The notes under the pieces are model-generated. The model was not told the origin of the DNA. It ran no database searches and worked only from the letters and a program-made list of their open reading frames with translations. A stretch of DNA of 56,382 bases from Gammaproteobacteria bacterium. GTDB lineage: Bacteria > Pseudomonadota > Gammaproteobacteria > Chromatiales > Chromatiaceae. Below, piece by piece: positions 52,301 to 56,382 of this stretch (within the stretch, counting starts at the first letter, position 1; each line of letters begins with the position of its first letter). The position numbers were made by a program, and so were the translations under genes. The stretch is taken from positions 1-56,382 of the forward strand of contig JANEMA010000008.1 of assembly GCA_024510845.1 (NCBI GenBank), given 5' to 3'.

Positions 52301-53725
52301 TCAGGGTGTACTGACCTTCACCTCTCCCAGCAGGGAAAGCTGGTCCCGGATGATCGTTGCATCGCCACTGACAGCCACTACCTGCTTGCGGGAACTCAGA
52401 TACTTCCGGCCCATGGCACGGACATCCCGCCTTCTCACCTTTTGGATGGCAGGCATATAGCGAGTCAGATCTTTCGGCGTCTTGCCGTTTATCCAGTAAC
52501 CGGCAAGAGTGAATGTCAAGGAGTCCGGTGTTTCGTTGGCCAACAGAAACCTTCCCTTCAGGTAACGTTTTGCCCGGGACAATTCATCGTTATCGGGCAA
52601 GGTGGTGGCCAGACGATCCAGTTCATAGAAGATCTCCACCAGGGTGGCGGCAGTGACCTCATTGCGCACGGAAGCAGCGACGTTGAAAATACCGCCTCTT
52701 GCCCAGTCGTTTATCGAAGCATGAGGTGAGTAGGTGTAGCCCTTGTCTTCGCGGATGTTCGTGGTCAGGCGGCTACCGAAGGTGCCACCAAAGATGGTAT
52801 TGGCCACCTGCAGGGGAAATTCATCCGGGCTGTTGGCGGCAGGCATGGGGCGACCCACGTAGATGGTGGACTGTACGGAATGAGGCCGGTCCACGAGCAG
52901 GAGCACCGGATCCGCCCTGCTCGGTGCAAGAGGGATATCAGCCATCCTGGTCATGCTGCTTTTCCAATCACCAAGGTGCCTGATGGCAAGTTTTTCCATT
53001 TCCGCAGCGGAGAGGTCGCCTGCCATGATCAGGATGGCCCGGTCGGGCTGGAAACGTTGCCTGTACGCCTCGAGCAGATCGTCACGACTGACCTGACGGA
53101 TGACCTCCGGCCTGGGATTCACAAAGGCATAAGGATGCTCGCCGAACAGCTGATGATAGAAGACCTGGTTGAGGTCGTACGACGGTTGCGAGCGGCTGGC
53201 CATGATGCTCTGCAATGCATTCTCTGTTTCCAGACGGACCTCGTTTTCGGGAAAGTTGGCATTGCGGGCAGTATCCGCCAGAATCTTCACCAGTGTGTCT
53301 GCACCGGAGGAGAGCCCGCTCAGAGTAATGTAGGTGATGTCTTTTCCGACACCCACATCGATATCGGCCCCCAGAGCCTGAAGTTCTTCGGCAATCTGGC
53401 GGGAGCTGCGCTGGCGGGTACCTGCGCTCACGGTAGCTGACAGAACAGCACTCAGCCCCCTGCGATCGCCGGGGTCCATGGCAGAACCACCCCGCACAGC
53501 CAGGCACATGGAGACCAGGGGAAGTCCTCTGCGTTCGACAAGCCACAGAGTGAGACCATTGAGCAGTTTTCTTTCTGCCACATGGGGCAGCTTCAGCGGT
53601 TTGTCCTGTCCATAGGCTGGCAGATCCCGGGGAACCGCGTTCCTTTCCTGTGCCTGAATGCCGCCCGTGCTCGAAGCGAGGATGAAAAACACGAACAGAA
53701 AAAAAGTGGGAGCGGAAAGTCTCAT
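52301..53725 (-). CDS. M16 family peptidase-like protein, non-catalytic partner
   Basis: 474 aa with signal peptide (about 1-25, ending IQAQE). The M16 fold is present, but the zinc motif HxxEH is absent; the matching region reads GLSAVLSATVSAGT. It keeps the substrate-contact R/Y pair region REDKGYTYSPHASI. Such proteins form heterodimers with a catalytic M16 partner, here the upstream gene, which it overlaps by four bases. Periplasmic peptide degradation is likely. Confidence 0.92.
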   Translation of the reverse strand: MRLSAPTFFLFVFFILASSTGGIQAQERNAVPRDLPAYGQDKPLKLPHVAERKLLNGLTLWLVERRGLPLVSMCLAVRGGSAMDPGDRRGLSAVLSATVSAGTRQRSSRQIAEELQALGADIDVGVGKDITYITLSGLSSGADTLVKILADTARNANFPENEVRLETENALQSIMASRSQPSYDLNQVFYHQLFGEHPYAFVNPRPEVIRQVSRDDLLEAYRQRFQPDRAILIMAGDLSAAEMEKLAIRHLGDWKSSMTRMADIPLAPSRADPVLLLVDRPHSVQSTIYVGRPMPAANSPDEFPLQVANTIFGGTFGSRLTTNIREDKGYTYSPHASINDWARGGIFNVAASVRNEVTAATLVEIFYELDRLATTLPDNDELSRAKRYLKGRFLLANETPDSLTFTLAGYWINGKTPKDLTRYMPAIQKVRRRDVRAMGRKYLSSRKQVVAVSGDATIIRDQLSLLGEVKVSTP

Positions 53726-55086
53726 GATTTTTTCTCCTGCTCATGGGATGCGACCTTGCGGTCGATCCAGCTGCGGTTGGCGACAGTAAGGTATTTGGCC
53801 GCAACACGCTGGATATCCGCAGAAGTCACCTTTTCGACGAGGGTCGGATAACGGTTGAGGAGATCTGCATCACCGTGCAGCAATTGGCCGATAGCCAAGT
53901 AGTCGGCACGTTCCATCTTGTGATTGATGACCTTGTAATAGTCGGCCACCATTTTCGTCTGTACCGACCTCAAACGGGTCGACGCCACACCGCTTGCCGC
54001 AATATCGTCGATGACCTGCTGGATGGCATTCACACTTTTCACTGCCTCGGTGTCTGGCTTGTAGAGCCCAAAGACCACCATCAGGCTGGGGCCGGCAAAA
54101 GTCAGAGAACTCCCCAGGGGCCAGCCCATACCGCCAGAGATGGACAGCATGGTCTGTTCCTCCTTGATGAGCTTCTGATAGAGCAGGCTGGCATCATTGC
54201 CTGTGAGAAGTTTTCCCAGCACAGCCAGAGCGTAGTAGTCCGGACTATCCGGGCTGGGCATCTTCCACCCGATAGCCAAGGCTGGCACAGAAGCATGTGC
54301 GTCCCGTTCTTCGCGGAAGCGTTCTGCGGTATTGAGCGCCTCCGAGACGTCCGGGAGGGAGGGAATCGCTGCAGGCGGAATACTCCCGAAATATTTCTTC
54401 ACCGTCTGGTAGACCTGCTCCGGATCAACGTCTCCAGCAATGGCAAGTACCGCATTGTTTGGTGAATAGTAGGTTCTGTGGAAATGCTCCACATCATCAA
54501 TACGGGCATTGTCCAGATCTACGAATGAGCCATAACCGTCGTGGGCATTTTCCCACTTGTCGAAGGCCAGGGCGGCCAGATCGGTCCAGAAGAACAGACC
54601 ATAGGGCTTGTTCTTCACGTTCACCCGAATCTCCTCTTTCACCACCTTGCGCTGGTTGTCCAGGTTTTCCTCGGAAAAGTCCAGATGGCGCATGCGATCA
54701 GCTTCCAGCCAAAGGATCGGATCAAGAGCGGAGACAGGCGCCCTGGAGAGATAGTTGGTGTAGTCATAGCGGGTGGAACCGTTGAAGGACCCGCCGCCGC
54801 CTTGAATGATCTTTACGAAACTCCCCTTGGGCGCATGGGGTGTTCCCTCGAACATCATGTGCTCGAACAGGTGGGCGAAGCCCGTGCGTCCTCTGGGCTC
54901 CAGACGGAAACCCACCCGGTATACGACGGACAGACCAAAGGTGGGAGAACTGTGGTCTTCCGATACCACCAAGGTCAGGCCATTGTCCAGCTTGTACCTG
55001 GAGATGGGCAGGGGACTCGCCATTCCGGAGGTGACGAGCGAAGTCAGCAACAAAAGGATGGCGGTGCCTGAAAGAAATCTGCTCAT
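53722..55086 (-). CDS. M16 family zinc metallopeptidase, catalytic subunit
   Basis: 454 aa with a signal peptide (about 1-23). The inverted zinc motif H72-LF-E75-H76 is in GFAHLFEHMMFEGT, and a third ligand Glu is expected near EEIRVNVKN. Pitrilysin-type periplasmic protease. The start at 55086 is chosen because the signal peptide begins there; an ATG 30 bases upstream is possible. It is translationally coupled to the non-catalytic partner. Confidence 0.93.
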   Translation of the reverse strand: MSRFLSGTAILLLLTSLVTSGMASPLPISRYKLDNGLTLVVSEDHSSPTFGLSVVYRVGFRLEPRGRTGFAHLFEHMMFEGTPHAPKGSFVKIIQGGGGSFNGSTRYDYTNYLSRAPVSALDPILWLEADRMRHLDFSEENLDNQRKVVKEEIRVNVKNKPYGLFFWTDLAALAFDKWENAHDGYGSFVDLDNARIDDVEHFHRTYYSPNNAVLAIAGDVDPEQVYQTVKKYFGSIPPAAIPSLPDVSEALNTAERFREERDAHASVPALAIGWKMPSPDSPDYYALAVLGKLLTGNDASLLYQKLIKEEQTMLSISGGMGWPLGSSLTFAGPSLMVVFGLYKPDTEAVKSVNAIQQVIDDIAASGVASTRLRSVQTKMVADYYKVINHKMERADYLAIGQLLHGDADLLNRYPTLVEKVTSADIQRVAAKYLTVANRSWIDRKVASHEQEKKS

Positions 55087-55206
55087 ATTGTCTTGTTCCA
55101 CAGTTTGCATGGCCAAGCGTTCTACCAGATGACGGGGACGAGGAGCAATGCCGCCTTATCCCGCCACAGCCAGGAGAACAGCACCGCACCATTCACGGCG
55201 CGCCAA

Positions 55207-55238
55207 ACAAAAAAAGCAGGGCCCGAAGGCCCTGCTTT
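55207..55238 (-). terminator. Intrinsic terminator after the porin gene
   Basis: On the minus strand AAAGCAGGGCC-TTCG-GGCCCTGCTTT continues into TTTTTGTTTGG: an 11-bp perfect stem with a UUCG-type loop and T tract, 33 bases past the porin stop. Very strong. Confidence 0.93.
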
Positions 55239-55270
55239 AATGACAATTGCCAAGTCTCCGGGATGAGAGA

Positions 55271-56353
55271 TCAGAAGGTGTGGATCATACCCAGAGCGAA
55301 GGCATTCGCGTCGCCACCCGCATCGGCATCCTGGTCACCATATGCCGCGTAGACCTGGGTGCGTTTGCTGAACTTGTGTCCGACACCGAAGCCGAAGGCG
55401 GTCACATCGTTGTTCCCTCCATCGGGATCCTTTTCGCCATAGTTGACCACGACGTAGTTGTTGCCGAAATTGACCTTGCCCGAGATGCCCCAGATGTCGC
55501 TTTCCATCAATCCGGAGTTGTTTTCGTACTGGGCGCCGAGCGTGATGTCGCCGAGCGTGTAGCTGGCGCCTACCTGCCAGGTTTTCAGGTCATCGGCTCC
55601 TCCGGTGAAGTCACTCGTTGCGACTTCGTACCCCGCGCCTGCCTTAAGACCACCGCCCGCGTACATCATGCCCAGGGAGTAGGCATCCGAAAGGTGATGT
55701 GCCTTGTCCTTCTCTGAGGGCTTATAACCGTTGCCGGCGGTGACTGCCGGGCTCTCTCCTGCGTCCCCCTTGATATGGAAAATATCGCTGGATGTGATTT
55801 TGGATCCTTCCCCGGGGACGATGGCGGCCGCTACGGTCAGGCCCGAGAAGTTCGGTGAGACGTAGGCGATGGCGTTGTTCAGCCGGCGTTCAGTGAATCC
55901 GATCTTGTTGAAGTCGGCCACAGTATCGCCCATATGGTCGTTTCCAGCTGCATAGAACGCGATTTTCATCGGCGTATCGTGCCGGCCGGCCAGGATGGTA
56001 CCGAACCCACCCGACAGACCCAGATACGAGTTTCGCGCGCTCAGGAAGGAGGTAGATTCAGTTCTGACACCTGTCTTGTCGTTCTTCATAAGGGCGGGGC
56101 TTCGGTCGCCATGCGTCATCTCATAGCCCATTTCATAGCCGAAGATCACCTTCAGGCCGTCGCCCAGGTCTTCCGATCCCTTGATGCCGATGCGCGAGGC
56201 ATTGCTGTTCAGCGTGTAGTTCTCGGCACCGTTTCCGAAGTCGTTCGACTGAATCGACAGATGCGCCTTGCCGTACAGCGTGGTGTCGGCCGCGCTGGCC
56301 ACTGGAGCGGCTACAGCTGCTGCGATGGCAGCCGCAATAAGCTTTTTGTTCAT
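55271..56353 (-). CDS. Gram-negative general porin
   Basis: 360 aa. The signal peptide MNKKLIAAAIAAAVAAPVASA is followed by DTTLYGKAHLSIQ, the first beta strand of trimeric 16-strand porins. Later strands include NASRIGIKGSEDLGDGLKVI, and the C-terminal residue is Phe (GMIHTF), the outer-membrane insertion signal recognised by BamA. It would allow passive diffusion of small solutes. Single gene with its own strong terminator; its promoter lies beyond the window. Confidence 0.95.
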   Translation of the reverse strand: MNKKLIAAAIAAAVAAPVASAADTTLYGKAHLSIQSNDFGNGAENYTLNSNASRIGIKGSEDLGDGLKVIFGYEMGYEMTHGDRSPALMKNDKTGVRTESTSFLSARNSYLGLSGGFGTILAGRHDTPMKIAFYAAGNDHMGDTVADFNKIGFTERRLNNAIAYVSPNFSGLTVAAAIVPGEGSKITSSDIFHIKGDAGESPAVTAGNGYKPSEKDKAHHLSDAYSLGMMYAGGGLKAGAGYEVATSDFTGGADDLKTWQVGASYTLGDITLGAQYENNSGLMESDIWGISGKVNFGNNYVVVNYGEKDPDGGNNDVTAFGFGVGHKFSKRTQVYAAYGDQDADAGGDANAFALGMIHTF

Positions 56354-56382
56354 AACGTATAAACCCTGAAGTTGGTTGAGTT

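Overview
The window (about 60% G+C by eye) comes from a sulfur-oxidising, CO2-fixing gammaproteobacterium. Three things point there: a complete fifteen-gene reverse dissimilatory sulfite reductase cluster (dsrABEFHCMKLJOPNRS) in the Allochromatium vinosum order, a form II RuBisCO locus (cbbR / cbbM-cbbQ-cbbO), and typical gammaproteobacterial housekeeping groups (dnaX-ybaB-recR-hinT beside the 4.5S RNA gene; purK-purE; znuACB-zur; dusA; rimO; ispH). No photosynthesis genes are visible, so a chemolithoautotroph (free-living or symbiotic) fits as well as a purple sulfur bacterium.

Layout. 0.2-3.3 kb (-): ffs, dnaX, ybaB/ebfC, recR, hinT. 3.7-9.9 kb: cbbR (-) divergent from cbbM, cbbQ, cbbO (+), then a decayed IS5-type transposase. 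10.5-13 kb: a small RRM protein and a cold-shock protein (-), then a SulP-STAS anion transporter (+). 13-19 kb (+): purKE, znuACB-zur, dusA. 19.5-20.9 kb (+): an unusual KamA-like radical SAM protein. 21.2-24.3 kb (-): rimO, a small unknown, exonuclease III, another small unknown. 24.8-38.5 kb (-): the dsr cluster. 38.9-41.9 kb (+): a divergent operon with a TauD-like dioxygenase, a 62-aa protein, a helical 238-aa protein, a stand-alone Cas6/Cmx6-like protein and a DsrC paralogue without the functional cysteines. 42-44.7 kb: a PKHD-type hydroxylase (-), two unknown proteins and ispH (+). 44.7-51.5 kb (+): a minor-pilin operon (broken fimT, pilV, pilW, pilX, pilY1, pilE) with a second IS5-type remnant between pilY1 and pilE. 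51.7-56.4 kb (-): a small membrane protein, two M16 peptidases and a porin.

How the genes work together. Persulfide sulfur passes through DsrEFH to DsrC, is oxidised to sulfite by DsrAB, and the electrons move through DsrL and the DsrMKJOP membrane complex. DsrN makes the siro(heme)amide, while DsrR and DsrS act in maturation or control. The cbb locus uses the energy to fix CO2; CbbQ/CbbO reactivate RuBisCO. Both loci have divergent promoter regions with inverted repeats that are candidate operators.

The most unusual element is the operon divergent from dsrA: an apparent Cas6-family CRISPR-RNA endonuclease homologue with no CRISPR array or other cas genes in the window, tightly packed with an Fe(II)/2-oxoglutarate dioxygenase and a cysteine-less DsrC-like protein. 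Its position suggests a sulfur-related RNA-processing or regulatory role; this is inference.
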